Shown here: positions 19,479-27,168 of the stretch, piece by piece
Layout of the letters: each line of letters opens with the position of its first letter
How positions within the stretch are numbered: position 1 is the first letter of the stretch
Assembly: GCA_963789005.1 (NCBI GenBank)
Contig: CAWBIZ010000005.1
Coordinates: 62,001-126,000, forward strand
Reading direction: 5' to 3'
From: DASSUW01 sp963789005
GTDB lineage: Bacteria; Actinomycetota; Thermoleophilia; Solirubrobacterales; Solirubrobacteraceae
DNA length: 64,000 nt
Position numbers and translations under genes: made by a program
The notes under the pieces: generated by a model
What the model saw: the letters and a program-made list of their open reading frames with translations, nothing else
Databases searched by the model: none
What the model was told of the DNA's origin: nothing

Positions 19479-19792
19479 TCGGCGACGACCTCGTATGTGT
19501 GCAGGTGCTCGAGCCGCTCGAGCTTGATCGCCGCCTGCAGCTCCGGGTCGATGCGCTCGTGCGAGACGCGGTGCTCGCGCGAGCGCATGTAGGCGGTGAA
19601 CGCCGCGCGGTCGCGCCAGCGGGAGACCATCACCAGCTCGCCGCGATCGCGGTCGGACTGCCAGACCTGGAGGTCGAGGAACCCGTCGGCGTCGTCGACG
19701 AGCCGGACGCGGCCGCGGAAGGCCTGCACGAGCGCGTCGGCGCGGTCGGGCGGAACGCGGAGCCGGGACATCGACACGTACACCTCGAACAA
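19475..19792 (-). CDS. ABM-domain (HmoA/IsdG-like) monooxygenase-like protein
   Basis: A 105-residue ferredoxin-like barrel protein: first strand VYVSMSRLRVPPDRADAL, then FLDLQVWQSDRDRGELVMVS and WRDRAAFTAYMRSREHRVSH. The pattern D-F-x-x-L-x-V-W and the W-x-x-x-x-A-F near the C-terminus are those of the antibiotic biosynthesis monooxygenase family, which includes heme-degrading HmoA/IsdG proteins. The S-x-E-H-x-x-S-H segment is where heme oxygenases place a histidine. TTG 19792 keeps the first strand whole; ATG 19771 is an alternative. Coupled to the helical protein at 19074. Confidence 0.75.
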   Translation of the reverse strand: MFEVYVSMSRLRVPPDRADALVQAFRGRVRLVDDADGFLDLQVWQSDRDRGELVMVSRWRDRAAFTAYMRSREHRVSHERIDPELQAAIKLERLEHLHTYEVVAE

Positions 19793-19830
19793 GCTAGTGC
19801 GAACGCGCCAAGTGTGGTAGAGCGACGGGC

Positions 19831-20454
19831 ATGGCCGAGACGAGCAGCGCCTACCTCGACGCGCTGCTGGCCGGCGAGGTCGCCGGCGCTCGCCGGGTAC
19901 TCGACGAGGCGCTCGAGGCCGGAGCCGATGCCCGTGACATCTACCTCGACGTGCTCCAGCCGGCGCTCTACGAGGTGGGCGCGCGCTGGTCGCGCGCGGA
20001 GCTCAGCGTCGCGCACGAGCACCTGGCGACGGCCGCCGCGCGCTCGCACATGACGCTGCTCGCCGAGCGGCTCGGGAAGGCTTCGCGCCGACGCGGATCG
20101 GTGCTCGTGGCCTGCCCGGGTGACGAGATGCACGAGCTCGGGGCGCGCATGGTCGCCGACTTCCTCGAGGCCGACGGCTGGGAGGTGTTGTTCCTCGGCG
20201 CGCTCAGCCCGCCGGCCGCGCTGGCCGACGTGGTCGCCGCGCAGGCGGTCGAGGTCGTGGCGCTCTCGGCGGCGCTCCCGGAGCACGTTCCGGAGGTCGC
20301 GGCGGCGTGCACGGTGCTGCACGCGTTGGACCCGGCGCCGCGCGTGGTCGTCGGCGGCCAGGCCTTCGGCGGCTCGCCGCGCCGGGCGCTCGCCACCGGC
20401 GCCGACGCCTACGCGCGCGACGCCCGGGAGGCCGTACGGGTGGTGGGCGGATGA
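19831..20454 (+). CDS. Cobalamin-binding photoreceptor-like sensor (CarH-type B12 module)
   Basis: A 207-residue protein consisting only of the cobalamin module. Residues ~1-80 form the four-helix cap with W53-SRAELSVAH-E63-H64, an exact W-x9-EH motif that defines adenosylcobalamin photoreceptors such as CarH. Residues ~85-207 form the Rossmann B12 domain with GDEMHELGARM, giving E99-x-H101-x-x-G, where H101 is the lower axial ligand. The DNA-binding MerR domain of CarH is absent. In CarH a histidine follows the tryptophan and captures cobalt after light; here that residue is Ser54. The stop overlaps the start of a PAS-GAF-PP2C phosphatase (ATGA), so the output is probably protein dephosphorylation rather than transcription directly. 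Confidence 0.85.
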   Translation: MAETSSAYLDALLAGEVAGARRVLDEALEAGADARDIYLDVLQPALYEVGARWSRAELSVAHEHLATAAARSHMTLLAERLGKASRRRGSVLVACPGDEMHELGARMVADFLEADGWEVLFLGALSPPAALADVVAAQAVEVVALSAALPEHVPEVAAACTVLHALDPAPRVVVGGQAFGGSPRRALATGADAYARDAREAVRVVGG

Positions 20455-21965
20455 GCGGCGAGTACCCGTGGGGCTCCGACGCTCTGCTGGCCGCGAGCCT
20501 GCGCGCGGACGGCGGTGTCACGGCCGCCAACGCCGCGCTCGAGCGCTTCGCCGGGCGGCCGCTCGCGGGCGAGCGGTTCGACTCGCTGGTCGCCCCCGCT
20601 CAGCACGAGGCGTTCGGCCGGCTCCTCGCCGGCGCCGGGCCGGATTGGCGGCCGGCGGTATTGGCGCTTCGCGGCGTCGGCGAGCGGATCGCCGCGGACC
20701 ACGCCGTGTGGCTGCGGGCGGAGGGTGGCGAGCTGCTGCTCGTCGCCGAGCCGGCGATCGGCGAGCAGCAGCGGCTCGTCGAGGAGGTGCTGGCGCTCAA
20801 CTCCGACCTGGTGGACGCGCACCGGCAGCTCGTACGGCAGCGCGACGAGCTCCAGGCCGCGACCGAGCGGGTCCGGCATCTCGAGGCGATCTCCGCCGCG
20901 GGCCTCGCGCACCTGCGCCTCGGCGATGTGCTCAACGACCTCCTCCAGGCGGTGATGCGCGCCCTGCGTGCCGAGCGCGCGGCGGTCCTGCTGCCGGACG
21001 GGGAGGGTGGTCTGCGGGTGGAGGCGTCGGTCGGCCCTCCCGAGGCGGCAGGGCGATCCGGCGTCGTGGAGGCGGCGGCGCGCGGGCGGCCGCGGATCGG
21101 CGCCCACGGCGCGGCAGCGCCGCTGATGGTCGAGCGGACGGTGATCGGCGTGCTCGAGGTCGGCTCCGGCCGCTTCGGCGAGGACGACCTCGTTCTGCTC
21201 GTGGCCGCCTCCGAGCGGGCGGCCGTCGCGATCGCGCGCGCCCAGGTGCACGAGCGCGAGCGGCAGATCGCCGAGACGCTGCAGCGGGCGCTCCTGCCCG
21301 CGAGCCTGCCCGAGATCGACGGGCTGTCGTTCGCGGCGCGGTACGAGCCGGCCGCCGACGTCGATGTGGGCGGTGACTGGTACGACGCGCTGCCGCTGCC
21401 GAGCGGCGACGTCGCGCTCGCGATCGGCGACGTCGCGGGCAAGGGGTTGCACGCGGCGGCAATGATGGGGGAGATGCGCGGCGGGCTGCGGGCGTACGCG
21501 CTCGAGGCGGGCGGTCCGGACGAGGTGCTCGCCCGGCTCGACGGGCTGGCGTCGCACTCGTGGCACGAGATGGCGACGGTGGCGCTCGCGATGCTCGACC
21601 CCGGCACCGGTCGCGTGCGCTACGCAAGCGCCGGCCACCTGCCGCCGCTGCTGTTGCGTCCCGACGGGTCGGCGACGCTGCTCAACGGCGGGCGAGGCGC
21701 GCCGCTGCTCGCCTACCGCCCGGCGGGAGCGGCGACCGCCCGTCTAGATCCGGGCGCCTGCCTCGTGCTCTACACGGACGGCCTCGTCGAGCGGCGCGGG
21801 GAGGTCATCGACGACGGTATCGCGCGACTCGTGCGGGTGGCCGACGGCTACCGCGGCGCCGCCGGGCCGCTCTGCGACGCGCTGCTCGAGCGGCTGCACA
21901 CCGACACCGGCGGACCGCGCGACGACACGGCGGTGATCGCGGTTCAGCGCAGCGTGGTTTCGTAG
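20451..21965 (+). CDS. PAS-GAF-PP2C (SpoIIE-type) serine phosphatase
   Basis: A 504-residue signalling phosphatase. Residues ~10-110 are PAS-like (ANAALERFAGRPLAGERFDS), ~112-150 a coiled coil (QRLVEEVLALNSDLVDAHRQ), ~150-275 a GAF domain (AISAAGLAHLRLGDVLNDLL) and ~285-500 a SpoIIE/RsbU-type PP2C domain. Metal-binding motifs are visible: VDVGGDWYDALPL, AIGDVAGKGLHAAAMM, YASAGHLPPLLL, LYTDGLVERRGE and RDDTAVIAV at the end. Such enzymes usually dephosphorylate anti-anti-sigma factors. The start overlaps the B12 photoreceptor-like gene by four bases, so cobalamin/light state is the likely input. No anti-sigma partner is in the window. Confidence 0.9.
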   Translation: MSGEYPWGSDALLAASLRADGGVTAANAALERFAGRPLAGERFDSLVAPAQHEAFGRLLAGAGPDWRPAVLALRGVGERIAADHAVWLRAEGGELLLVAEPAIGEQQRLVEEVLALNSDLVDAHRQLVRQRDELQAATERVRHLEAISAAGLAHLRLGDVLNDLLQAVMRALRAERAAVLLPDGEGGLRVEASVGPPEAAGRSGVVEAAARGRPRIGAHGAAAPLMVERTVIGVLEVGSGRFGEDDLVLLVAASERAAVAIARAQVHERERQIAETLQRALLPASLPEIDGLSFAARYEPAADVDVGGDWYDALPLPSGDVALAIGDVAGKGLHAAAMMGEMRGGLRAYALEAGGPDEVLARLDGLASHSWHEMATVALAMLDPGTGRVRYASAGHLPPLLLRPDGSATLLNGGRGAPLLAYRPAGAATARLDPGACLVLYTDGLVERRGEVIDDGIARLVRVADGYRGAAGPLCDALLERLHTDTGGPRDDTAVIAVQRSVVS

Positions 21966-22417
21966 GCGCTCAGCAGATCGACCCAGCCGCCGGGGCTGGA
22001 AACGGCGTCGCGCATCTCTGGACCGCGCTCGCCGAGCGCCTCGAAGCCGCGATGCTCGAGCGCCACCACGGTGTGCTCGCCGTCCGGCGCGAACGTGACC
22101 TCGACCTCGGTGGCGCGCGCGGGGTCGGGATCGAAGTCCCAGTCGGGGTTCAGGTGCCAGGCCAGGACCAGGCGGCGGGGAGGTTCGTACGCGGTCACGA
22201 AGCCCCAGTCGCACTCGGTGCCGTCGGCCGCTCGCTCGTACCAGCGGCCGCCGGGGTGGGGCTCCATAACGACGTCGACGGCGGCCTGAGTGCCGATGTG
22301 GTGGCTGTCGAGCGGCCACCAGCTGGCGAAGCCGGCCGTGAAGGTCTCGAAGGCGCGCTCGGGCGTGGCCTTGACGGTGACGGTCGTCGTGGCGGAGAGC
22401 GTGGTCTGCTCCGTCAT
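21944..22417 (-). CDS. SRPBCC/AHSA1-family protein
   Basis: A 157-residue START-like protein: TTTVTVKATPERAFETFTAG, SWWPLDSHHIG, GGRWYERAADGTECDWGFV and PPRRLVLAWHLNPDWDFDPD are typical of the Aha1/activator of Hsp90 homologue group (SRPBCC). The GAGGAGG site before ATG 22417 lies within the ArsR gene end and the two overlap (ATGA). ArsR plus AHSA1 is a frequent pair; the SRPBCC protein probably binds a hydrophobic ligand. Its last 22 bases overlap the convergent phosphatase gene. Confidence 0.85.
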   Translation of the reverse strand: MTEQTTLSATTTVTVKATPERAFETFTAGFASWWPLDSHHIGTQAAVDVVMEPHPGGRWYERAADGTECDWGFVTAYEPPRRLVLAWHLNPDWDFDPDPARATEVEVTFAPDGEHTVVALEHRGFEALGERGPEMRDAVSSPGGWVDLLSAYETTLR

Positions 22418-22719
22418 CGTTCCTCCTCGACTGCGGTCTTGAACGCGGTCAGCGCCTGCTTCCACAGGCTGTCGATCGAGTCGCGGACGGCCTCGAGGCC
22501 CTTCGGGTCGAGCCGGTAGAGGCGTCTTGTGCCGTCGCGGTCGTCGTGGACGAGCCCGGCCTCCTTGAGCACCTTCAGGTGCTGGGAGACGGCGGGGCGG
22601 CTCACGGGCAGGTGCTCGGCTAGCTCGCCGACCGGCTGCGGCCCGGCGGCGAGGCGGCGGACGATCGCCTGGCGGGTGGGGTCGGCGAGCGCCGCGAGGC
22701 CGCTGGTTCCGTAAGTCAT
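22414..22719 (-). CDS. ArsR-family transcriptional regulator
   Basis: A 101-residue winged-helix repressor: GLAALADPTRQAIVRRLAAG, then PVGELAEHLPVSRPAVSQHL (recognition helix) and KVLKEAGLVHDDRDGTRRLY (wing). There are no metal-binding cysteines, so it is the type that senses something other than metal. The ATG at 22719 lies 8 bases from a perfect 16-base palindrome. It is the first gene of a two-gene unit with the AHSA1 protein. Confidence 0.9.
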   Translation of the reverse strand: MTYGTSGLAALADPTRQAIVRRLAAGPQPVGELAEHLPVSRPAVSQHLKVLKEAGLVHDDRDGTRRLYRLDPKGLEAVRDSIDSLWKQALTAFKTAVEEER

Positions 22720-22727
22720 CACTAACG

Positions 22728-22743
22728 GTAAGCGTACGCTTAC
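22728..22743. promoter_or_regulatory. Probable ArsR operator (palindrome)
   Basis: GTAAGCGTACGCTTAC is a perfect 16-base palindrome directly upstream of the ArsR start codon, placed to block transcription of the arsR-AHSA1 pair. Confidence 0.75.
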
Positions 22744-22785
22744 GACCGCGCTGCTGTCAAGGTCGCCGGCCCGCCCAAGGTCTGG

Positions 22786-22891
22786 GCGCCCGCCGCTGCG
22801 GCTCCGCGGCTGCTGGCAAACGATCTGCGCGCCCGCCGCCGCGGCCGCTGGCAAACGATCTGCGCGCCCGCTGCGGCTCCGCGGCTGCTGA
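22786..22891. repeat. Short tandem repeats, unit ~35-42 bases
   Basis: Three degenerate copies of a GCGCCCGC...GCTGGCAAACGATCTG unit (about 22786-22827, 22828-22862, 22863-22891; the last lacks the CAAACGATCTG end). They fill the gap between the ArsR operator and the stop of the NlpC/P60 gene. No gene is seen here. Confidence 0.6.
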
Positions 22892-23818
22892 TCAGAGGCC
22901 GGGCGGGTGCCGGACGACGTACCCGGCGGAGGAGCGCTGCTCGGACTGCCAGCGTGAGCCGGTCTCGCTCCGGCCCGTCGTGTCGAAGCGGCGGCCGTTG
23001 ACGACCATGTACACGTGGCCGGGCGAGGCGTAGATCGTCACGTGGCGACCGGGCCCGGGGGCGCCCCAGCGCATGAAGCCGCTGCTCGTGAGCGCCGAGG
23101 AGAGCAGGCCGGCGCCGTGGAGCGCGTACGAGACCGAGCCCGAGCAGTCGTAGCCGGTGTCGTTCCAGCGGCCATGCCCGCCGCCGTACTTGTACGGCTT
23201 GTGGGCGATCCGGTTGGCGGCGCGGATGATGCGACGCACGGTGCCGCCGCCGCCTCCGCCGCCGCGCGTGCCGCCCGAGCCGCGGCGCTTGAGCACGACG
23301 CTGCGGCCGCCCTGGCCGAGCGCGCTCCAGGTGGCGGGGCCGACGATCCCGTCGGCGGTCAGGCCGCGCCGGCGCTGGAAGCGCTTGACCGCCGCCTCCG
23401 TGGCGGGCCCGAAGATCCCGTCGGCGCCGATCCCGAGCGCCCGCTGCAAGGCCACCACGGCCGACTTGCGGCTCGAGCCGCCCCCGCCGCCTGACGAGCG
23501 CCGCGCGTTCGCGCGCTTGAGCGCGCTCCACGTCATGGGTCCGACGATCCCGTCGGCGGTCAGGCCGCGCCGCCGCTGGAAGCGCTTGACCGCACGCTTC
23601 GTGGCCGGGCCGAAGATCCGGTCGGGAGTGAGGCCGAGCCAGCGCTGCACCATCGCCACGCGCGGCCCCTCGGAGCCGCGCTTGAGCGGCTTCGCGGCCT
23701 CGGCGGCGGTCGCCGGCACGAGCAGCACGAGCGCCGCCAGGGCAGCGGCGAGCGCCGCGCGGAGGCTGCCGCGCCGGTCCTGCTTCACGTCTGGTCCGTC
23801 AGTCCTCAAGAAGGTCAC
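22892..23818 (-). CDS. Secreted NlpC/P60-type cell-wall hydrolase with two peptidoglycan-binding domains
   Basis: A 308-residue exported protein. Signal peptide (~residues 18-42: LRAALAAALAALVLLVPATA), then two PG_binding_1 domains with near-identical cores (TKRAVKRFQRRRGLTADGIV and TEAAVKRFQRRRGLTADGIV), Gly-rich linkers, and a C-terminal NlpC/P60 domain: catalytic Cys in NDTGYDCSGSVSYAL, His in SPGHVYMVV. It should cleave peptide cross-links or stems in peptidoglycan. The 5' leader holds a c-di-AMP riboswitch of the ydaO-yuaA class, the usual control for such wall hydrolases in actinobacteria; high c-di-AMP would turn it off. Confidence 0.9.
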   Translation of the reverse strand: MTFLRTDGPDVKQDRRGSLRAALAAALAALVLLVPATAAEAAKPLKRGSEGPRVAMVQRWLGLTPDRIFGPATKRAVKRFQRRRGLTADGIVGPMTWSALKRANARRSSGGGGGSSRKSAVVALQRALGIGADGIFGPATEAAVKRFQRRRGLTADGIVGPATWSALGQGGRSVVLKRRGSGGTRGGGGGGGTVRRIIRAANRIAHKPYKYGGGHGRWNDTGYDCSGSVSYALHGAGLLSSALTSSGFMRWGAPGPGRHVTIYASPGHVYMVVNGRRFDTTGRSETGSRWQSEQRSSAGYVVRHPPGL

Positions 23819-23825
23819 TTGCCAC

Positions 23826-23962
23826 TAGCGCCTACGAGGTGAGCTGACGGGCTCGCGATCACTCGCTACGCCGCAACCAGCGGCGATTCGCCCCCGCGAC
23901 CATCCAGGCCGCATCGGTTCCCCCGTTCACCGGCCCCGGAAGGCCGGCGATTCGGCGGCCGT
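23826..23962 (-). promoter_or_regulatory. c-di-AMP riboswitch (ydaO-yuaA class)
   Basis: Read on the minus strand, the leader of the NlpC/P60 gene has the class hallmarks in order: GCCGAATCGCC, CGGGGGAACCGATG, GGGGGCGAATCGCC, and GAGCCCGTCAGCTCACCTCG followed by TAGGCG. These match the paired pseudo-symmetric c-di-AMP sites of ydaO RNAs. The 3' end lies within 10 bases of the gene start, so control of translation or early termination is possible. Confidence 0.9.
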
Positions 23963-24064
23963 CGTTCTATCAGTCCCAACTCCTCCCGGTGCACGATCCC
24001 TTGCAGACGAGTCGTGCGACGCAGGCCTCAGGGAACGGACGCTGTCGCTAAAGTAGCCGCTCAG

Positions 24065-24148
24065 GCGGCTGTGGTGAAATTGGTATACACGCGAGCTTCA
24101 GGTGCTCGTGGGGGCAACCCCGTGGAGGTTCGAGTCCTCTCAGCCGCA
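24065..24148 (+). tRNA. tRNA-Leu (CAG anticodon)
   Basis: Seven-base acceptor stem GCGGCTG/CAGCCGC, anticodon stem CGAGC/GCTCG enclosing TTCAGGT (anticodon CAG), a long variable arm GTGGGGGCAACCCCGT and T-arm GAGGTTCGAGTCCTC. CCA is not encoded. Confidence 0.95.
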
Positions 24149-24200
24149 TGCCCGAAAGGCCCGAAGGCGGGCGCTAAACTGCCCGACGGCGCAGTCACCC

Positions 24201-24273
24201 GCCGCTATCGTCTAGGGGACTAGGACGCCGCCCTCTCACGGCGGAAACCGGGGTTCGAATCCCCGTAGCGGTA
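24201..24273 (+). tRNA. tRNA-Glu (CTC anticodon)
   Basis: Acceptor GCCGCTA/TAGCGGT (one terminal G-U), D-arm TCGTCTAGGGGACTAGGA, anticodon stem CCGCC/GGCGG with loop CTCTCAC (anticodon CTC), T-arm CCGGGGTTCGAATCCCCG. CCA is not encoded. Lies 52 bases after tRNA-Leu on the same strand. Confidence 0.95.
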
Positions 24274-24281
24274 CCTCGGGA

Positions 24282-24310
24282 AGCCCGGCTCGAAGCCGGG
24301 TTTCGTCGTT
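24282..24310 (+). terminator. Rho-independent terminator after the tRNA pair
   Basis: CCCGGCT-CGA-AGCCGGG stem-loop at 24284-24300 followed by TTTCGTCGTT. Placed 10 bases after tRNA-Glu. Confidence 0.8.
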
Positions 24311-24529
24311 CTAGCGGCGCTTCGTGCGGCCCTCGCGGTAGAGGTCGGCCATCGCTCCGACGGACGCTCGGTTGGCGTTTTCGAGCACCGAGGGTCCGGA
24401 CTGGGGCGTCCGCGCTTCGTGGGCGGCTTCCGCGGTCGGGCCGAGCGGCTCGGGACGCCGGAGCACCCGCCGCAGCCACCGCGGCATCTGCACCTCGCCG
24501 CCCCACGCCTCCTGCTGCTGATTCGACAT
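24311..24529 (-). CDS. Small hypothetical protein
   Basis: A 72-residue soluble, basic protein (MSNQQQEAWGGEVQMPRWLR, then EAAHEARTPQSGPSVLENAN and a GRTKRR end). A good AAAGGAG site lies 8 bases before ATG 24529. No family recognised. It converges on the tRNA operon and its stop abuts the terminator. Coding potential rests on the ribosome site and codon pattern. Confidence 0.5.
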   Translation of the reverse strand: MSNQQQEAWGGEVQMPRWLRRVLRRPEPLGPTAEAAHEARTPQSGPSVLENANRASVGAMADLYREGRTKRR

Positions 24530-24629
24530 TCCCGGCTCCTTTCGGCCTCGTCGTGTCACCGGAGCAAGGGTCGTGCACACCCGCGGCTGCGCGCAATGAC
24601 CCTAGGTGTCGGCATCCACTCCTCGTCCG

Positions 24630-26432
24630 TCAGCGCCGTAATGTGACCCGCCGCGTGACGACGCGCGTGTTGCGGGTGGCGTCGATCGCTCGGATCTCGA
24701 GCCGGAGCGTGACGGTCCGGGCGCGCCGCAGGCGTGCGCCGGCAGTTCGCGACACGCGGGTGCGGATGGTCGTGCGGCGGCCCGCCGCCGCTCCCGTGCG
24801 TGCGCGGGCCACGACTGCTCCGTCGCGGCCCGCGCGCAGCCCGACGCGTCTCGCCGTGCGCCGGGAGATGAGCAGCCGGGTCCGCAAGGTGCACGACTCC
24901 GAGCAGGTCGCGCGGGCCAGGACTCCTCGGGTCACAGCCCGCCCGACGGCCTGCCGGGTGGGCACCGCGACGCGCAGCGCCGGCGCCGTCGTGTCGCTAC
25001 CGGCACCGGGGGAGAGCGACGGAGCGGGCGCGGGGGCGGGGGTGATCGGTGCGCTGGGCGCCGGCGCGGCGGCCGGGTCGATGCTCGTCAGGACCCGGGC
25101 TGCGTTGAGCACGCCGCCGGTGACCGTCCGGCCGAGCAGCGCCGGCCGGGGCTCCACCGAGCCCAGCAGCGCGGCGCGCACCTGCGCGACCGTCGCCGCG
25201 GGGGCCCGCGCCCATGCCAGCGCCGCGGCGCCCGCCACGTGCGGCGTCGCCATCGAGGTACCCGAGAGATACGCCCACCCGCCGCCCGTATACGTGCTCG
25301 CGATGTTCACGCCCGGCGCCGCGAGATCCACCATCGTTGCCCCGAAGTTGGAGAAGTCCGCCAGGCGGTCGCGCTGGTCGGTCGCCGCCACGCAGACGAC
25401 GTTGGCGAGTGCGTAGTTGCAGGGATATGCGGGCTCGCGGTCGTTGTCGACGCCGTCGTTGCCGGCCGCGACCACGAACAGCGTCTGCGGAGCGGCGGCG
25501 ATCGCGTCCTGCTCGGCGCGCGAGAAGCTGCCGCCTCCGAGGCTCGCGTTGACCACGTGCGCCTTGCGCGCACCCGCGTAGCGGTACGCGCGGATCACGT
25601 CCGACACGTAGCCGGAGCCGTCCGCGCCGAGCGTGCGCAGCGGCATCAGCGAGACGTTCCATGCGACGCCCGCGACGCCGCGCCCGTCGTTGCCACGAGC
25701 CCCGACCGTGCCCGCAACGTGGGTCCCGTGGCCATTCGCGTCGCCGGGATCGTTGTCGGCGTCGACCCAGTCCCAGCCGCGCCAGTCGTCGACCAGGCCG
25801 TTACCGTCGTCGTCCGCCCCGTTGTACTCCCGTCGGTCGCCGGACTCGCCGGGGTTGCGCCAGATGCCCGCGGCGAGGTCGGGATGGTCGAGCTGGACCC
25901 CGGAGTCGATCACCGCCACCGTCACCGCGGCGCTCCCGGTCGTCATCTGCCACGCCTCGGGGGCATCGATGTCGGCGTCGACCGTGCCCGCGGTGCCGGC
26001 CACCGACTGCCCGGTGTTGTTCAGGCTCCACTGCCGGTTGAAGTACTGATCGTTCGGGACGACCGCGAACGCCCGGCGCGGGACGTCGGGCTCGGCGTAG
26101 AGGACGTTCGGCGAACGCTCGAGTCGCTCCGCGGCCTCGGCGGGCGACTGGCCGCCCTCCGGCGCGACGAGTTGGGTGTTCGGCAGCGGCAGGGCCTCCT
26201 CGAGGCGTACGTCGGCACGCTCCCGGGCATCTGCGCGCTCGCCCGACAGCGTTCCCGGCTCGAAACGGACGATCACGTTCTCCGCGCCGGCGTCGACCGT
26301 TCCTGTCGCGGCTGGGATCGTGGCCAGCGAAGACTCGCCCTCGAACAGCCCGGCACCCAGCACGAGGCCGGCAACGGCCGCAACCGCGGCGGCACCGAGT
26401 CGCCGCGCGCCTGCAGCATTCAAACCCGCCAT
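24630..26432 (-). CDS. Secreted S8 (subtilisin-like) serine protease
   Basis: A 600-residue exported protease. Signal/anchor helix at residues ~10-28; inhibitor-like prodomain ~50-118 (NVIVRFEPGTL...VLYAEPDVPRRAF); catalytic domain ~130-430 with Asp176 (VAVIDSGVQLDHPDL), His235 (NGHGTHVAGT), oxyanion Asn325 (VVAAGNDG) and Ser393 (SGTSMATPHVAG). An EYNGADDDGNGLVDDWRG insertion near 202-219 looks like a Ca2+-binding loop. A Pro/Ala linker (PAPSAPITPAPAPAPSLSP) leads to a basic C-terminal beta domain (~490-600) with two Cys in ATCSESCTL. The full triad and prodomain suggest a working extracellular protease. It stands alone; the GNAT gene upstream is divergent. Confidence 0.95.
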   Translation of the reverse strand: MAGLNAAGARRLGAAAVAAVAGLVLGAGLFEGESSLATIPAATGTVDAGAENVIVRFEPGTLSGERADARERADVRLEEALPLPNTQLVAPEGGQSPAEAAERLERSPNVLYAEPDVPRRAFAVVPNDQYFNRQWSLNNTGQSVAGTAGTVDADIDAPEAWQMTTGSAAVTVAVIDSGVQLDHPDLAAGIWRNPGESGDRREYNGADDDGNGLVDDWRGWDWVDADNDPGDANGHGTHVAGTVGARGNDGRGVAGVAWNVSLMPLRTLGADGSGYVSDVIRAYRYAGARKAHVVNASLGGGSFSRAEQDAIAAAPQTLFVVAAGNDGVDNDREPAYPCNYALANVVCVAATDQRDRLADFSNFGATMVDLAAPGVNIASTYTGGGWAYLSGTSMATPHVAGAAALAWARAPAATVAQVRAALLGSVEPRPALLGRTVTGGVLNAARVLTSIDPAAAPAPSAPITPAPAPAPSLSPGAGSDTTAPALRVAVPTRQAVGRAVTRGVLARATCSESCTLRTRLLISRRTARRVGLRAGRDGAVVARARTGAAAGRRTTIRTRVSRTAGARLRRARTVTLRLEIRAIDATRNTRVVTRRVTLRR

Positions 26433-26516
26433 ATTCCGGTGTTACCCGTCCTGGAGCTCCCATCAACATTCGTGGCGCGTACGTAACGCGCGTTCACTTC
26501 GCAAGACGGAGTCGCC

Positions 26517-27050
26517 ATGATCAGGGTCGTGCGCATCTCCGCCGGACCGACGCTCACGGGCAGGCACGTGACCCTGCGGCCGATGCACGAGGGTGATGCC
26601 GACGACCTGCGTCGCCTGCACGCGGCTCCCGAGGTCGCCCGCTGGTGGGGTCCGCTCGAGGACGAGTTCCCGCTCTCCGACGACCCTGAGGCGACGCGGA
26701 TGTGCATCCTCGTGGACGGCATGACCGTCGGGATGATCCAGTACGGGGAGGAGCCGGAGGAGGACTTCCGGCACGCGTGGGTGGACATCTTCGTCGACGC
26801 CGACCGGCACGGCGCCGGGATCGGGACGGACGCGCTCGAGACGCTCGTCGAGTACCTGCTGACGGAGCGCGGCCATCACCGCGTGACGATCGACCCGGCG
26901 GCGGACAACGTCGCGGCGGTCCGCTGCTACGAGAAGGCCGGATTCCGCCGGGTAGGCGTGATGAAGTCCTCGTGGCGCGACCCGCACACCCACGAATGGG
27001 TCGACTCGATCCTCATGGAGCTCGTGCGGCTCCCACCCGCGCGCGCGTAA
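26517..27050 (+). CDS. GNAT acetyltransferase, AAC(6')-like
   Basis: A 177-residue N-acetyltransferase. GRHVTLRPMHEGDADDLRRL at the N-terminus, acceptor-region PEVARWWGP, GMIQYGEEPEEDFRHAWVDI, acetyl-CoA loop VDADRHGAGIGTDALETLVE and DPAADNVAAVRCYEKAGFRR. This arrangement is closest to aminoglycoside 6'-N-acetyltransferase-like and RimJ/RimL-like enzymes. Resistance activity cannot be concluded: many chromosomal members acetylate other amines or proteins. It is a single gene between a protease and an FHA gene. Confidence 0.85.
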   Translation: MIRVVRISAGPTLTGRHVTLRPMHEGDADDLRRLHAAPEVARWWGPLEDEFPLSDDPEATRMCILVDGMTVGMIQYGEEPEEDFRHAWVDIFVDADRHGAGIGTDALETLVEYLLTERGHHRVTIDPAADNVAAVRCYEKAGFRRVGVMKSSWRDPHTHEWVDSILMELVRLPPARA

Positions 27051-27168
27051 CTCGAACCGCCGACCGATTGCGCCTGCAATCGCGCGAATTGTCCGCACGC
27101 GCACATCTTGCATTCGGGTTGCGGTCACATTTATTTCCCGCTTGGAAATGGCCAGAAGGATCCCACGC

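Noticed and set aside
26517..27050. Antibiotic resistance gene (AAC(6')-like)
   Set aside because: The fold is right, but chromosomal GNATs of this type have many substrates; context gives no sign of resistance.
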